Positions 45,223 to 54,370 of a stretch of 64,000 nucleotides of DNA are shown in pieces (positions within the stretch are counted from its first letter, which is position 1; every line of letters starts with the position of its first letter). The notes beneath the pieces were generated by a model that did no database searches, was not told the origin of the DNA, and was given only the letters and a program-made list of their open reading frames with translations. The position numbers and the translations under genes were made by a program. The stretch is from Duganella sp. 1411. GTDB taxonomy: Bacteria > Pseudomonadota > Gammaproteobacteria > Burkholderiales > Burkholderiaceae_D. The stretch lies in the NCBI RefSeq assembly GCF_017833525.1, contig NZ_JAFICD010000001.1:2666001-2730000 (forward strand). Reading direction: 5' to 3'.

Positions 45223-45512
45223 GCCGGATAGGGGTAGAATGCGGTGTTCGAAGCGAACGCCGGAGCCGCCGGCTCCACTAAACTGAAGTCGAAAGCGTAA
45301 TGTTGCGATACCGCAAAATAGTTGTGAGAACGGCTCTTTGTCCTATTGCGACGCAGTAAAAATCGCTATAATATTCGGTTAGGAAGTTTCCGTTGTCTGG
45401 CAGGCACCATGTCAGGTACGAAAAGCCTTCGAAGACGACCTAATGAGCGATAATTACCGGTAATTATTAATCGCAACACTGTGTTCAATTTTGTATTAAC
45501 TAAGGAAAATTC
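45223..45512 (+). promoter_or_regulatory. Promoter and long structured leader of the Ala/Pro-rich lipoprotein gene
   Basis: A 290-bp AT-rich gap. A TATAAT -10 box is at 45367-45372 with TTGCGA at 45346-45351 (15-bp spacing, short) as possible -35. The predicted leader of about 135 nt contains the 18-bp perfect palindrome ATAATTACCGGTAATTAT (45450-45467). TAAGGAAAATTC directly precedes the ATG. A GGAGCC-GCC-GGCTCC stem at 45262-45276 may end the roxA transcript. Confidence 0.55.
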
Positions 45513-45764
45513 ATGAAAAAATCCCTGCTGATCGTTTCCCTGCTGGCCGTTGCTGCTCTGACCGCTTGCTCGAAAAAAGAAGAAACCACCGTTACCCCAG
45601 CTCCAGTAGTTGCTCCAGAAGCCGCTCCAGCTGCTGCTCCAGCCGCTCCAGCCGCTGACGCTGCCGCTCCAGCCGCTCCAGCCGCTGACGCTGCTGCTCC
45701 AGCCGCTGCTCCAGCTGCTGACGCTGCTGCTCCAGCTGCTTCGGCACCTGCTGCTTCGAAGTAA
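45513..45764 (+). CDS. Ala/Pro-rich repeat lipoprotein
   Basis: An 83-residue small lipoprotein: lipobox LTAC with lipidated Cys19, a short Lys/Glu-rich linker, then an Ala/Pro tail built of about three near-identical PAADAAAPA units. Codons are strongly biased to GCT and CCA, against the GCC/GCG and CCG used by its neighbours, a pattern of very high expression. A strong ribosome-binding site (TAAGGAAAA), a TATAAT promoter and two terminators frame it as its own transcription unit. It is probably an abundant periplasmic or outer-membrane-anchored protein; its role is unknown. Confidence 0.85.
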   Translation: MKKSLLIVSLLAVAALTACSKKEETTVTPAPVVAPEAAPAAAPAAPAADAAAPAAPAADAAAPAAAPAADAAAPAASAPAASK

Positions 45765-45776
45765 TCAGTAAGGAAA

Positions 45777-45813
45777 AGCCCGTCGGCGCCTCCGGCGCGG
45801 GCGGGTTTTTTTT
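45777..45813 (+). terminator. Intrinsic terminator of the lipoprotein gene
   Basis: A GC-rich stem (GCCCG ... CGGGC around GGCGCC/GGCGC) begins 13 bp after the stop codon and is followed by eight T residues (45806-45813). Confidence 0.85.
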
Positions 45814-45864
45814 CGCCTGACGCTTTTGCATCCAAATGGGAAATCCCCATTTATTTGCAGATAT

Positions 45865-45892
45865 AAAAAAACCGGCGCGCGCCGGTTTTTTT
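45865..45892. terminator. Bidirectional intrinsic terminator
   Basis: The 16-bp perfect palindrome ACCGGCGCGCGCCGGT (45871-45886) is flanked by six A residues and by a T run, so it can end transcripts from both sides, including bamC from the right. Confidence 0.88.
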
Positions 45893-45946
45893 ATGCCCGG
45901 ATATTCCCGGGGTATTAGAACGCGGCGCCATCGGCGCCGCTTTCGC

Positions 45947-47140
45947 TTATTTCAACTGCTCGTGCAGCAAGGTCAGGATCTTATCGCCGACCGGGCTCAC
46001 TTCCGGTTTGCCGGCATTGCTCAGCACGGTGACGGTGCTGCTGTTACCGGCGCCGGCCTTGACGGAAATACGATAGCGCTGCGCTTCCTTATCCGCTTCC
46101 GACGACGAACCCCAGCTGAACAACTTGCTGAAGAAACCCTTGGTCTCGGCGCTATCGTCGATGTAGCGGACGAAATAGGTGCCGGTGGTGCGGTCGCGGT
46201 CCTCGACGGTGAAGCCGGCGCGGTCCAGCGCCAGGCCGACCCGGCGCCAGGCGCGGTCGAAGCCCTCGTCCACCTGCACGGCGCGCTCGGCGCCGGCGCC
46301 GACCAGCGACGCGTGCTGCGGCTGGACGATGGCCGAGTCGACGGCGGCCTTGGCCGGCGAGGTATCGTCGCCGCCGTTGCCCAGCTTGTTCATCATGCGC
46401 GCCAGGAATTCGGCCTCCAGGCCCGGATCGTTCGGGCGCGGGGTCCAGATCGTCGATTCCTTCTGGGCGCCGGTGACCACTTCCTGGGCGCCGCGGTGGC
46501 TGACGTAGATCTCGCTGGCGCCGTCGGCGCGGCGCTCGATGCGGGTGCGGAACTTGTCACGCTCGCCGCTCGAATAGACCGAGTCGAACACCTTGCCGAT
46601 GGTGTTGCGGATGAAATCCTGCGGGATCTTGGCGCGGTTCTCGTTCCATTCGGTTTCCATGATGCCCGCCGTCGGCAGCTCCTGCGCCAGGGTGAAGCCC
46701 GAATCCTCCCAGAACTGCTTGAGCTGCGGCCACAGCTGCTCGGGCGTCTGCTTGACCACCAGCCAGCGCTGGTTGCCGTCGCGCTCGACCTTGATATCGT
46801 TGACCGTGGTCGGCACCACGGTGCCGGCGGCCGGCTGGCCCGGCACGACGATGGCGCCGGGACCGACGCCGGCGGCCGCCGCCGCGCCTTTGGCGGCGTT
46901 GTAGCCGGAGGCGGTGGCAACGCCGTTGTTCGAGTCCGGCAGCGAGTAGCGGTTGTCCTTCTGCAATTGCGTCAGATCCGGCGGCACGTCCAGGGTGCTG
47001 GCCTTCTTGGCGGACTTGTAGTCCACCTTGTCATTGCCGACGACGGAGCTGATCATGCCGCAACCGGTCAAACTGGCCATCAAGGCGCCCAGTACCACGG
47101 CGCGCTGCGAGGAAATAGAAGCTGTCTTGCGAATAGTCAT
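45947..47140 (-). CDS. bamC: Outer membrane assembly lipoprotein BamC
   Basis: A 397-residue lipoprotein of the beta-barrel assembly machine. The signal peptide ends in the lipobox SLTGC (Cys27), followed by an unstructured segment (VDYKSAKKASTLDVPPDLTQ is the BamD-binding region) and two helix-grip domains (about 110-240 and 275-395). The start at 47140 is chosen for its signal peptide; the frame stays open far upstream but only as a shadow of dapA. It lies 89 bp behind dapA, the conserved dapA-bamC (nlpB) pair. Confidence 0.93.
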   Translation of the reverse strand: MTIRKTASISSQRAVVLGALMASLTGCGMISSVVGNDKVDYKSAKKASTLDVPPDLTQLQKDNRYSLPDSNNGVATASGYNAAKGAAAAAGVGPGAIVVPGQPAAGTVVPTTVNDIKVERDGNQRWLVVKQTPEQLWPQLKQFWEDSGFTLAQELPTAGIMETEWNENRAKIPQDFIRNTIGKVFDSVYSSGERDKFRTRIERRADGASEIYVSHRGAQEVVTGAQKESTIWTPRPNDPGLEAEFLARMMNKLGNGGDDTSPAKAAVDSAIVQPQHASLVGAGAERAVQVDEGFDRAWRRVGLALDRAGFTVEDRDRTTGTYFVRYIDDSAETKGFFSKLFSWGSSSEADKEAQRYRISVKAGAGNSSTVTVLSNAGKPEVSPVGDKILTLLHEQLK

Positions 47141-47229
47141 GTCGTTACTGTTTAAGAAGCTGGAATGCAGCAAAATGTGATCCGATCGGGTCGGGGCTTG
47201 TTGCTCCTGCAGGCGCGCCTGCCGGGGTT

Positions 47230-48105
47230 TTACAGGACGCCGGCCTCGCGCAGGGCCGCGCGCACCGCGTCGTGGCAATCGGCGCCCAGCGGCACCAGCG
47301 GCAGGCGTATGCCGGCGGGCATCTTGCCCATTTCGGCCAGCGCCCATTTGACCGGGACCGGATTCGGCTCGATGAACAGCTTCTGGTGCAGCGGGAACAT
47401 TTGATTGTTCAGCGCCACCGCCTTGGCGATATCGCCAGCCAACGCCGCCCGGCACATGTCGGCCATGGCGCGCGGCATGACGTTGGCGGTGACCGAGATG
47501 TTGCCGGCGCCGCCGCCGAGCATCAGCGCCATCGCGGTCGGATCGTCGCCAGAGTAGACCGCGAACGATTTCGGCGCCAGGCGCAGCAGGTCGTAGCCGC
47601 GGCCGATGTTGCCGGTCGCGTCCTTGACGCCGACGATGCCGGGCACGGCCGCCAGACGCAGGATGGTCTCGTTGCTCATGTCGGCCACGGTGCGGCCCGG
47701 CACGTTGTACAGGATCACCGGCAAGTCCACCGCCTCGGCGATGGCCTTGAAGTGCTGGAACATGCCTTCCTGGGTAGGACGGTTGTAGTAGGGAACCACT
47801 TGCAGCGTGGCGTCGGCGCCCGCTTCCTTGGCGAAGCGGGTCAGCTTGATCGCCTCGGCGGTCGAGTTGGCGCCGGCGCCGGCGATGATCGGGATGCGGC
47901 CGTTGGCGTGGGCCACGGTGGTCTTGATCAGCGCGCAATGCTCTTCGACGCTGACGGTGGCCGATTCGCCGGTGGTGCCGGCGATGACGATGCTGTCCGT
48001 GCCCTCGGCGATGTGCCAGTCGATCAGCCGGTTCAGGCCGTCGAAGTCCAGACTGCCGTCCGGGTGCATCGGAGTGACGATTGCTACTATGCTGCCCTTA
48101 ATCAT
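47230..48105 (-). CDS. dapA: 4-hydroxy-tetrahydrodipicolinate synthase
   Basis: Condenses pyruvate with aspartate semialdehyde in lysine and diaminopimelate synthesis. The 291-residue TIM-barrel has the Schiff-base lysine K161 ([11 protein letters not shown]), Y133 (ILYNVPGRT) and TT44-45 (AGTTGESAT). The start [13 protein letters not shown] at 48105 is the usual one; an ATG five codons earlier (48120) is in frame, and neither has a clear ribosome-binding site. It is followed by bamC in the typical operon. Confidence 0.96.
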   Translation of the reverse strand: MIKGSIVAIVTPMHPDGSLDFDGLNRLIDWHIAEGTDSIVIAGTTGESATVSVEEHCALIKTTVAHANGRIPIIAGAGANSTAEAIKLTRFAKEAGADATLQVVPYYNRPTQEGMFQHFKAIAEAVDLPVILYNVPGRTVADMSNETILRLAAVPGIVGVKDATGNIGRGYDLLRLAPKSFAVYSGDDPTAMALMLGGGAGNISVTANVMPRAMADMCRAALAGDIAKAVALNNQMFPLHQKLFIEPNPVPVKWALAEMGKMPAGIRLPLVPLGADCHDAVRAALREAGVL

Positions 48106-48189
48106 AGGAAACCACTGCATAAAGTATTAAAACAACGATTGTAGACGATGACTCGCGCTTATGGTGCATTCAGGCCGACAATTCCGGCC

Positions 48190-48738
48190 TCAAAATGGCG
48201 GCAACAGGGCCGCCACGCGGGGAAAATCGGCCTTTACGGCGCATATCCGTTGCACCATGGAAGTTTTAGGGGCGTCGACGACGCCCTCCTCGAACGCCAC
48301 CACGCGCAGGCCGTGCTCGCGCGCCCAGTCCAGCAGCTCGCCCGGCCGCAGCAGGAAATCCGGATTCGACGGCTTGCCGAATTGGGCGTTCCCCTCGGCG
48401 AAGGTTTCGTAGATCAACACGCCGTCCGGCGCCAGGCTGGCGATCATCGCGGCCGTTAGCGGACGATGCAGGTAGTTTGTGACCACGATGCCGGCAAAAC
48501 GGGCCGGCCCGAACGGCCACGCGGCGCCCTCCTCCTCCAGGTCGATGGCCGAGGTGGTGATGTCGGGGCCGGCCGCCAGCGCCAGCGCCTCGGTGTCGCG
48601 GTCGACCGCGACCACCGAATGGCCCAGCGAGGCCAGGTGGCGGCTGTGGCGGCCGGCGCCGCAAGCCAGGTCCAGCACCGCGCCGCCGGGGATCAGGGGC
48701 GCGTAGCGCCGCACCCAGGGAGAAATGGTATCGCTCAT
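48190..48738 (-). CDS. Class I SAM-dependent methyltransferase
   Basis: A 182-residue Rossmann-type methyltransferase. Motif I is VLDLACGAGRHSRHLA with an acidic end in VVAVDRD (motif II); VTNYLHRPL and GVLIYETFAEGN are the later motifs. The family resembles TehB/UbiE-like enzymes; the substrate is unknown. It lies 34 bp after trpS in the same direction and may be co-transcribed with it. Confidence 0.88.
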   Translation of the reverse strand: MSDTISPWVRRYAPLIPGGAVLDLACGAGRHSRHLASLGHSVVAVDRDTEALALAAGPDITTSAIDLEEEGAAWPFGPARFAGIVVTNYLHRPLTAAMIASLAPDGVLIYETFAEGNAQFGKPSNPDFLLRPGELLDWAREHGLRVVAFEEGVVDAPKTSMVQRICAVKADFPRVAALLPPF

Positions 48739-48772
48739 GATGTCTTTACCGGAATTTACGAAGGGTTACAAA

Positions 48773-49975
48773 TTAGGTGTAGGCCAGGCCCATGGCCTCG
48801 CGCACGTCGCGCATGGTCTCCTGCGCCAGCCGGCGGGCGGCGTCGTTGCCGTCGGCGACGATGGCGCGCACCAGCGACGGGTCGTCCAGATACTGCTGGG
48901 CGCGCTCGTGCATCGGCTCCTGTTCCTTGACGATGGCGTCGATCACCGGCTGCTTGCACTCGATGCAGCCGATGCCGGCCGAGACGCAGCCGCGCTGGAC
49001 CCAGGCCTGGGTCGGCGCGTCCGAGTACACCTGGTGGAATTGCCAGACCGGGCAACGGGCCGGATCGCCGGCGTCGGTGCGGCGCACGCGCGCCGGATCG
49101 GTCGGCATGGTGCGGATCTTCTTGCCCACCGATTCCTTGTCCTCGCGCAGCGCGATGGCGTTGCCGTAGCTCTTGGACATCTTGCGTCCGTCCAGGCCCG
49201 GCAGGCGCGCGGCCGCCGTCAGCCGCGCCTGCGGCTCGACCAGGATCAGCTTGCGGCTGCCTTCCAGATAGCCGAACAGGCGCTCGCGGTCGCCCAGCGA
49301 CAGGTTCTGGGCGTCGTCCAGCATGGCCTTGGCCTGCTCGAGCGCCTCGTCCTTGCCGTCGCGCTGGTACTCGGTGCGCAGCTCGCTGTACAGTTTGGCG
49401 CGCTTGCTGCCCAGCTTTTTGACGGCCTTTTCGGCCTTCTCCTCGAAGCCTTTTTCCTTGCCGTACAAGTGATTGAAACGTCGCGCTATCTCGCGCATCA
49501 TCTCGATATGCGGCACCTGGTCGTCGCCCACCGGCACCAGGCTGGCGCGGTAGATCAGCACGTCGGCCGCCTGCAGCAGCGGATAGCCGAGGAAGCCGTA
49601 GGTGGCCAGGTCCTTGTTCGACAGGTTCTCGATCTGGTCCTTGTAGGTCGGCACCCGTTCGAGCCAGCCCAGCGGCGTGGCCATCGACAGCAACAGGTGC
49701 AGCTCGGCGTGCTCGGGCACGCGCGACTGGATGAACAAGGTCGTCTGCGACGGATCGATGCCGGCGGCCAGCCAGTCGATCAGCATCTCCCACGTGCTGC
49801 GCTCGATCACGCCCGGGTCGTCGTAGTGCGTGGTCAGCGCGTGCCAGTCGGCCACGAAGAACAGGCACGGCTGCTCGGCCTGCAGCTTGATCCAGTTTTT
49901 CAATGCGCCGTGGTAGTGGCCCAAATGCATGGAGCCGGTCGGACGCATGCCGGAGACGACGCGGTCGGGATACAT
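48773..49975 (-). CDS. trpS: Tryptophan-tRNA ligase
   Basis: A 400-residue class I aminoacyl-tRNA synthetase charging tRNA-Trp. The HIGH motif is HLGH (17-20) in GSMHLGHYHGAL and the KMSKS motif is KMSKSYGNAI near residue 265. The length of 400 with an insertion after the catalytic core is normal for betaproteobacterial TrpS. Its start lies seven bases after the M50 protease gene, and the set yciO-M50-trpS is transcribed leftward together. Confidence 0.96.
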   Translation of the reverse strand: MYPDRVVSGMRPTGSMHLGHYHGALKNWIKLQAEQPCLFFVADWHALTTHYDDPGVIERSTWEMLIDWLAAGIDPSQTTLFIQSRVPEHAELHLLLSMATPLGWLERVPTYKDQIENLSNKDLATYGFLGYPLLQAADVLIYRASLVPVGDDQVPHIEMMREIARRFNHLYGKEKGFEEKAEKAVKKLGSKRAKLYSELRTEYQRDGKDEALEQAKAMLDDAQNLSLGDRERLFGYLEGSRKLILVEPQARLTAAARLPGLDGRKMSKSYGNAIALREDKESVGKKIRTMPTDPARVRRTDAGDPARCPVWQFHQVYSDAPTQAWVQRGCVSAGIGCIECKQPVIDAIVKEQEPMHERAQQYLDDPSLVRAIVADGNDAARRLAQETMRDVREAMGLAYT

Positions 49976-49982
49976 GGCCGGC

Positions 49983-50657
49983 TCAGCCCAACAGCATGAT
50001 CAGCGGCTTCACCAGCATGTGGAACACGCCCTGCACCAGGTGCATGCCGCCGATCAGGAAGCCGGTCAGCATGCCGAACTGCATCATCAGGATCAGGGCG
50101 ATGAAGACGTAGACGCCGTAGCGCTCGATCTGCGCGTACTTGCGCGCCAGCGGCATCGGCAGGATGCCGGTGACGATGCGCCCGCCGTCGAGCGGCGGCA
50201 GCGGAATCAAATTGAACACCAGCATGGCCGAATTGACGCCGATGCCGGCCTTGGCCATCAGGATGAAGAAGTCGTCCTGGTCGACGTGGAACACGAACGT
50301 CAGCAGCACCCACAGCACCATCCAGCCCAGCCCCATGGCGAAGTTGGCGGCCGGTCCGGCGGCGGCCACCAGGGCCATTTGTTTTTTCGGATTGCGCAGG
50401 CGGTTGTAATCGACCGGCACCGGCTTGGCGTAGCCCAGCGCCGGCAAGGTCAGCAGGCTCAGTATCAGCGGCAGCAATACCGTGCCGAACGGATCGATAT
50501 GGCGCATCGGGTTGATGCTCAGCCGGCCCAGGTCGGCGGCGGTGGAATCGCCGAAATAGCGGGCGACATAGCCGTGCGCGGCTTCATGCAGCGAAATTGC
50601 GAAAAGAACCGGGATGGCGTAGACCGTGATGGTCTGGACGATGCTATCTATATCCAT
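49983..50657 (-). CDS. Site-2-protease-like M50 family membrane metalloprotease
   Basis: A 224-residue inner-membrane zinc protease with about six membrane segments. The zinc motif is H24-E-A-A-H28 in ISLHEAAHGY and the third ligand D157 is in NLIPLPPLDGGRI. This short S2P type without PDZ domain is commonly encoded beside trpS and yciO in Betaproteobacteria. The substrate is unknown. Confidence 0.92.
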   Translation of the reverse strand: MDIDSIVQTITVYAIPVLFAISLHEAAHGYVARYFGDSTAADLGRLSINPMRHIDPFGTVLLPLILSLLTLPALGYAKPVPVDYNRLRNPKKQMALVAAAGPAANFAMGLGWMVLWVLLTFVFHVDQDDFFILMAKAGIGVNSAMLVFNLIPLPPLDGGRIVTGILPMPLARKYAQIERYGVYVFIALILMMQFGMLTGFLIGGMHLVQGVFHMLVKPLIMLLG

Positions 50658-50743
50658 GATGGGGGGATTCTACCAGAGGCTGCTAAGTGATCTTGCGGCG
50701 CCGTCGAAGGCCGGCGCGCTTGCCTTGTCGCGAAAGGAATGGA

Positions 50744-51367
50744 TCAAAGTCCGAACAAGGCGGCGTCGCCCCGGCCCTGGCGCACCAGCTCGGCGTCAGG
50801 CCCGGTCAGGTCGATCACGGTGGTCGGCTCCATGCTGCAGGCGCCGCCGTCGATGACCAGCTCGATTTGCTTGCCGAGCCTCTCGCAGATGGTGTCGGCG
50901 TCGTTGAGCGCGTCCTGCTCGCCCGGCATGATCAGGGTCGTGCCCAGCAGCGGCTGCTGCAATTGTTCCAGCAGCGCCAGCACGATTGGGTTTTCCGGCA
51001 CCCGCAGGCCGATGGTCTTGCGCGACGGATGGCTGAGCCGGCGCGGCACCACCTTGGTCGCCTCGAGAATAAAAGTGTACGGCCCCGGCGTGGCCGACTT
51101 GAGCAGGCGGAACTGGCGGTTGTCGACGCGCGCGTAGACGCCGATCTCGCTCAGGTCGCGGCACAGCAGGGTCAGGTGGTGCTTTTCGTCGATGCCGCGT
51201 ATCCGCCGCAGCCGCTCGACGGCGCCCTTGTCGTCCAGGTGGCACACCAGCGCGTAGCAGGAATCGGTCGGCACGGCGACGATGCCGCCGCTGTCGATGA
51301 TCTGCGCCGCCTGCTTGATCAGGCGGATCTGCGGGTTGTCGGGATGGACCTGGAAAAATTGACTCAT
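50744..51367 (-). CDS. yciO: YciO/Sua5-family threonylcarbamoyl-AMP synthase-like protein
   Basis: A 207-residue YrdC-fold protein: GGIVAVPTDSCYALVCHL and KHHLTLLCRDL carry the nucleotide-binding residues, and GPYTFILEATKVVPRR and VIDLTGPDAELVRQG the conserved strands. YciO proteins are close to TsaC/Sua5, which makes threonylcarbamoyl-AMP for t6A in tRNA, but their own activity may differ. It is the first gene of the yciO-M50-trpS group. Confidence 0.92.
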   Translation of the reverse strand: MSQFFQVHPDNPQIRLIKQAAQIIDSGGIVAVPTDSCYALVCHLDDKGAVERLRRIRGIDEKHHLTLLCRDLSEIGVYARVDNRQFRLLKSATPGPYTFILEATKVVPRRLSHPSRKTIGLRVPENPIVLALLEQLQQPLLGTTLIMPGEQDALNDADTICERLGKQIELVIDGGACSMEPTTVIDLTGPDAELVRQGRGDAALFGL

Positions 51368-51434
51368 GGTTGGCTGGCCCGGCCCGGCTGCGGCTGAGGA
51401 TGGCTACAGCCGGCCGAGACCGCTATTAATAACA

Positions 51435-52310
51435 TCAGGATTGTACGCTACGCAAGGCGGCGATGCGCTGCTCGAAAGGCGGGTGGGTCGAGAACAGCGC
51501 GCCCCAGCCGCCGCGGTTGGTGATGCCGGCCGCCGCGATCGATTGCGGCAAGGCGCCCGGCTCCATGCCGTTCAGGCGCGCCAGCGCGTGCTGCATCGGC
51601 ACGCTGCTGCCGAGCAGCTTGGCCGAGCCGGCGTCGGCGCGGAACTCGCGCTGGCGCGAGAACCAGGCCACGATCAGCGAGGCGACCAGGCCGAACACCA
51701 GCTCGCAGACGAACACGGTGGCCATGTAACCGATGCCGGTGCCCTGGCGCTCGTTCTTGAGCAGCACCTTGTCGACAAAGAAGCCCACCACGCGCGCCAG
51801 GAACACCACGAAGGTGTTGACCACGCCCTGGATCAAGGTCATCGTCACCATGTCGCCGTTGGCGATGTGGGCCACCTCGTGGCCCAGCACGGCCTCGACC
51901 TCGTCGCGGTTCATGTTTTGCAGCAAACCGGTCGACACGGCCACCATCGCCGAGTTCTTGAAGGCGCCGGTGGCGAACGCGTTCGGCTCGCCGTCGTAGA
52001 CCGCCACCTCGGGCATGCCGATGCCGGCGCGCTCGGACAGCGCCTTGACGGTGTTGACCAGCCACAGCTCGGTGGACGACGACGGCGTCTCGATCACGCG
52101 CGCGCCGGTCGACCACTTGGCCATCGGCTTGCTGATCAGCAGCGAGAAGATCGCGCCGGTGAAGCCGACCACCAGCGAAAACGCCAGCAGGCTGCCCATT
52201 TCCAGGTTGCCGCCCGCGCCGGGACGGCCGATGCCCAGCAGCGACAGCACGATGGACAACACCAGCATGACGGCGAGGTTGGTGGCGATAAACAGGACGA
52301 TGCGTTTCAT
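51435..52310 (-). CDS. htpX: Membrane metalloprotease HtpX
   Basis: A 291-residue inner-membrane zinc protease of family M48 for quality control of membrane proteins. Two N-terminal membrane helices (about 4-30, 40-60) precede the zinc motif H144-E-V-A-H148 ([12 protein letters not shown]); two further hydrophobic segments follow, and [11 protein letters not shown] is the HtpX C-terminal signature. The start [11 protein letters not shown] at 52310 has GGAG upstream; an in-frame ATG at 52343 adds 11 polar residues not seen in the family. Confidence 0.96.
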   Translation of the reverse strand: MKRIVLFIATNLAVMLVLSIVLSLLGIGRPGAGGNLEMGSLLAFSLVVGFTGAIFSLLISKPMAKWSTGARVIETPSSSTELWLVNTVKALSERAGIGMPEVAVYDGEPNAFATGAFKNSAMVAVSTGLLQNMNRDEVEAVLGHEVAHIANGDMVTMTLIQGVVNTFVVFLARVVGFFVDKVLLKNERQGTGIGYMATVFVCELVFGLVASLIVAWFSRQREFRADAGSAKLLGSSVPMQHALARLNGMEPGALPQSIAAAGITNRGGWGALFSTHPPFEQRIAALRSVQS

Positions 52311-52470
52311 TGAGTGGTCTCCGGTACGGACAAGTTTGCCCAAATCATAAGGTATGACCGGCTCGACGCAAAATCAAGATGGCAATAACACTTACCGGCG
52401 GTAATCGTAGAGGAAAATCACCGCTGGTCAAACCCGACAGCTTTCAGCGATACGCATGCGTCACCGCTTA

Positions 52471-52517
52471 GGGTCGTACCCCGTGCGGGGTACGACCCCG
52501 GTCGGCAATGCGGGTTG
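52471..52517. repeat. Nested palindromic repeat, copy C
   Basis: Hairpin GGGTCGTACCCC (52471-52482) / GGGGTACGACCC (52487-52498) with a 4-nt loop, followed by GCGGGTT (52510-52516). It lies just past the stop of the PHP gene (52536), where it may terminate that transcript. Confidence 0.78.
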
Positions 52518-52535
52518 GGCGTGCGGCGGCGCGGC

Positions 52536-53369
52536 TCAAAACCAATCGTGCCACACCGGCTTGACGTTGGCCGGCAACGGCGGCAACAACGCGAAATCGA
52601 CCCGCGATTCGCCCGGCGCGTGGAAATCGGTCCCGCGCGAGGCGAGAAAACCGTAACTATTCGCCAACTGCGCGTACACCGGATACTGGTCCGGCGTGTG
52701 GCTGCCGGTGACGACCTCGATCGCCTCCCCGCCCAGCTGCTTGAACTCGTCGAACAACTGCCCCTGCGCCAGCTGGCTGAAACGATAACGCCCCGGATGG
52801 GCGATGACGGCGATGCCGCCGGCGCCGCGTATCCATTCGACCGAATCGGCCAGGCTCGCCCAGCAATGCGGCACATAGCCCGGCTTGCCCTCGGACAGGT
52901 ATTTCTTGAACACGTCAGAAATACTGGCGCAGGCGCCGATTTCCACCAGATAGCGGGCAAAGTGGGTGCGCGACATCAGGTCCGGATTGCCGACATAGGT
53001 CAGCGCGCCCTCGTAGGCGCCGCCGATGCCAACCGCTTCCAGCTGGCGCGCGATCTCGCGGCCGCGGTTGTCGCGGCCGGAGCGCGTGCAGGCCAGCCCA
53101 TTCACCAGCGCGGCGTTGGTCTCGTCGATGCGCAGGCCGACGATGTGCACCGTTTCGTTGGCCCACGTGATCGAAATCTCGACGCCGGAGACGAACTCCA
53201 TCCCCTGCTGCCTGGCGGCGGCGCGGGCGGCGGGGATGCCGCCGACCTCGTCGTGGTCGGTGAGCGCCCAGACGTCGACGCCGGCCTTGCGCGCGTGGGC
53301 GGCCACGGCGGCGGGGGCCAGAACGCCGTCCGAGACGTTGGAATGACAGTGCAGATCGACTTTTAACAT
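52536..53369 (-). CDS. PHP-domain phosphatase/exoribonuclease (YciV/TrpH-like)
   Basis: A 277-residue PHP metal-dependent phosphoesterase: DLHCHSNVSDG, ALTDHDEVGG, GVEIS, VIAHPGRY and GTDFHAPGE provide the His/Asp cluster for three metals. The family hydrolyses 3',5'-nucleoside bisphosphates and in E. coli (YciV, RNase AM) matures the 5' ends of rRNA. The ATG at 53369 overlaps the dehydratase stop by seven bases, so the two genes are coupled. The frame is open much further upstream, but only as a shadow of the dehydratase gene. Confidence 0.92.
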   Translation of the reverse strand: MLKVDLHCHSNVSDGVLAPAAVAAHARKAGVDVWALTDHDEVGGIPAARAAARQQGMEFVSGVEISITWANETVHIVGLRIDETNAALVNGLACTRSGRDNRGREIARQLEAVGIGGAYEGALTYVGNPDLMSRTHFARYLVEIGACASISDVFKKYLSEGKPGYVPHCWASLADSVEWIRGAGGIAVIAHPGRYRFSQLAQGQLFDEFKQLGGEAIEVVTGSHTPDQYPVYAQLANSYGFLASRGTDFHAPGESRVDFALLPPLPANVKPVWHDWF

Positions 53370-54370
53370 GCTGTCATTGTATCGCGGATGCGCGCGCCCC
53401 TGCATAGCAACTCCGCAAAGCGCGCGGGGTCGATATTCGAGCCGCACACCAGCAGCGCCACGCGCTTGCCCGCCAAGCGCTCGCGCAGCGGCCCGAGCAG
53501 CGCGGCCGTCGCCACGGCGGCGGCCGGCTCGGCCACCAGCTTGGCATCGCGGAACAGATACAGCATGGCCTGGCAGATCTGGTCGTCGTCGACCCGCACC
53601 ACCTCGTTGACGAAGCGGCGGCAGACGTTGAAGCTGTACTCCATCGCATACGGCGCGCACAGGCTGTCGGCCACGGTGTCGACCCGTTCCAACGTTTCCG
53701 GCGCGCCCGAGGCGAAGCTGCGGTACAGCGCGTCGGCGCCGAACGGCTCGACGCCATACACGGCGCAGTGCGGATTGAGCTGCTTGACGGCGGCGGCGAT
53801 GCCACCGCACAAGCCGCCGCCGCCCACCGGCACCACCACCGCATCCAGGCCGGGCACCTGCGCCATCAGCTCCAGGCCGACGGTGCCGGTGCCCTGCGCC
53901 GTCAGCGGGCCGTCGTAGGGATGCAGCATGGTGCGGCCCTCGTCGCGCTCGATCTCGCGGCCGCGCGCGAACGCCTGGTGTACGTCGGGCATCAGCAGCA
54001 CTTCGGCGCCGAACTCGCGGCAGGCGGCGATGCGCGCCGGGCTCGCGTGGGCCGGCATGACGACCTTGGCGCCGCAGCCGGCCAGCCGCGCCGTATAGGC
54101 CACGGCGATCGCATGGTTGCCGGCGCTGACGGCCACCACGCCGCGCCGGCGCGCCGCCGCGTCCAGCGCCTCGATGCAGTTGAGCGCGCCGCGCAGCTTG
54201 AAGGTGCCGGTCTTTTGAAACAGTTCCAGCTTGAGCCAGACCTCGGTGGTGGGCAATTGTTCTTCGATGACGCCGGTTTGCCAGCGCCACACGGGCGTGT
54301 GCAGGATCTTGCCGTCAAGGCGCGCGGCGGTATCGCGGATCTGGGCCAGCGAGGGATAGGAAGATGTCAT
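53363..54370 (-). CDS. Threonine/serine dehydratase-like PLP enzyme
   Basis: A 335-residue fold-type II PLP enzyme. The Schiff-base lysine is K58 in GTFKLRGALN, the phosphate-binding loop VPVGGGGLCGGIA and the SAGNHAIAVAYTARL substrate loop are present; there is no ACT domain, so it is the short catabolic type (serine/threonine dehydratase or racemase). Its substrate cannot be told from the sequence. It is followed by the PHP phosphatase in the same operon. Confidence 0.9.
   Translation of the reverse strand: MTSSYPSLAQIRDTAARLDGKILHTPVWRWQTGVIEEQLPTTEVWLKLELFQKTGTFKLRGALNCIEALDAAARRRGVVAVSAGNHAIAVAYTARLAGCGAKVVMPAHASPARIAACREFGAEVLLMPDVHQAFARGREIERDEGRTMLHPYDGPLTAQGTGTVGLELMAQVPGLDAVVVPVGGGGLCGGIAAAVKQLNPHCAVYGVEPFGADALYRSFASGAPETLERVDTVADSLCAPYAMEYSFNVCRRFVNEVVRVDDDQICQAMLYLFRDAKLVAEPAAAVATAALLGPLRERLAGKRVALLVCGSNIDPARFAELLCRGARIRDTMTAC

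Noticed and set aside
45592..45850. Minus-strand Gln/Arg/Leu- and Ala/Gly-rich repeat frames opposite the lipoprotein gene
   Set aside because: The repetitive GCT/CCA sequence is open in several frames; only the plus-strand frame has a promoter, ribosome-binding site and lipobox.
47209..47222. 14-bp perfect palindrome between dapA and bamC
   Set aside because: GCAGGCGCGCCTGC is short and made of bases common in this genome; no T-tract follows, so neither terminator nor operator can be supported.
45947..47938. One long minus-strand protein combining BamC with an N-terminal extension
   Set aside because: The extra N-terminus is out-of-frame sequence of dapA; BamC must begin at its own lipoprotein signal (47140).
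52536..54290. A fusion of the PHP phosphatase to a long N-terminal domain
   Set aside because: The N-terminal part is the dehydratase gene read in another frame; the PHP motif DLHCHSN lies directly after the ATG at 53369.
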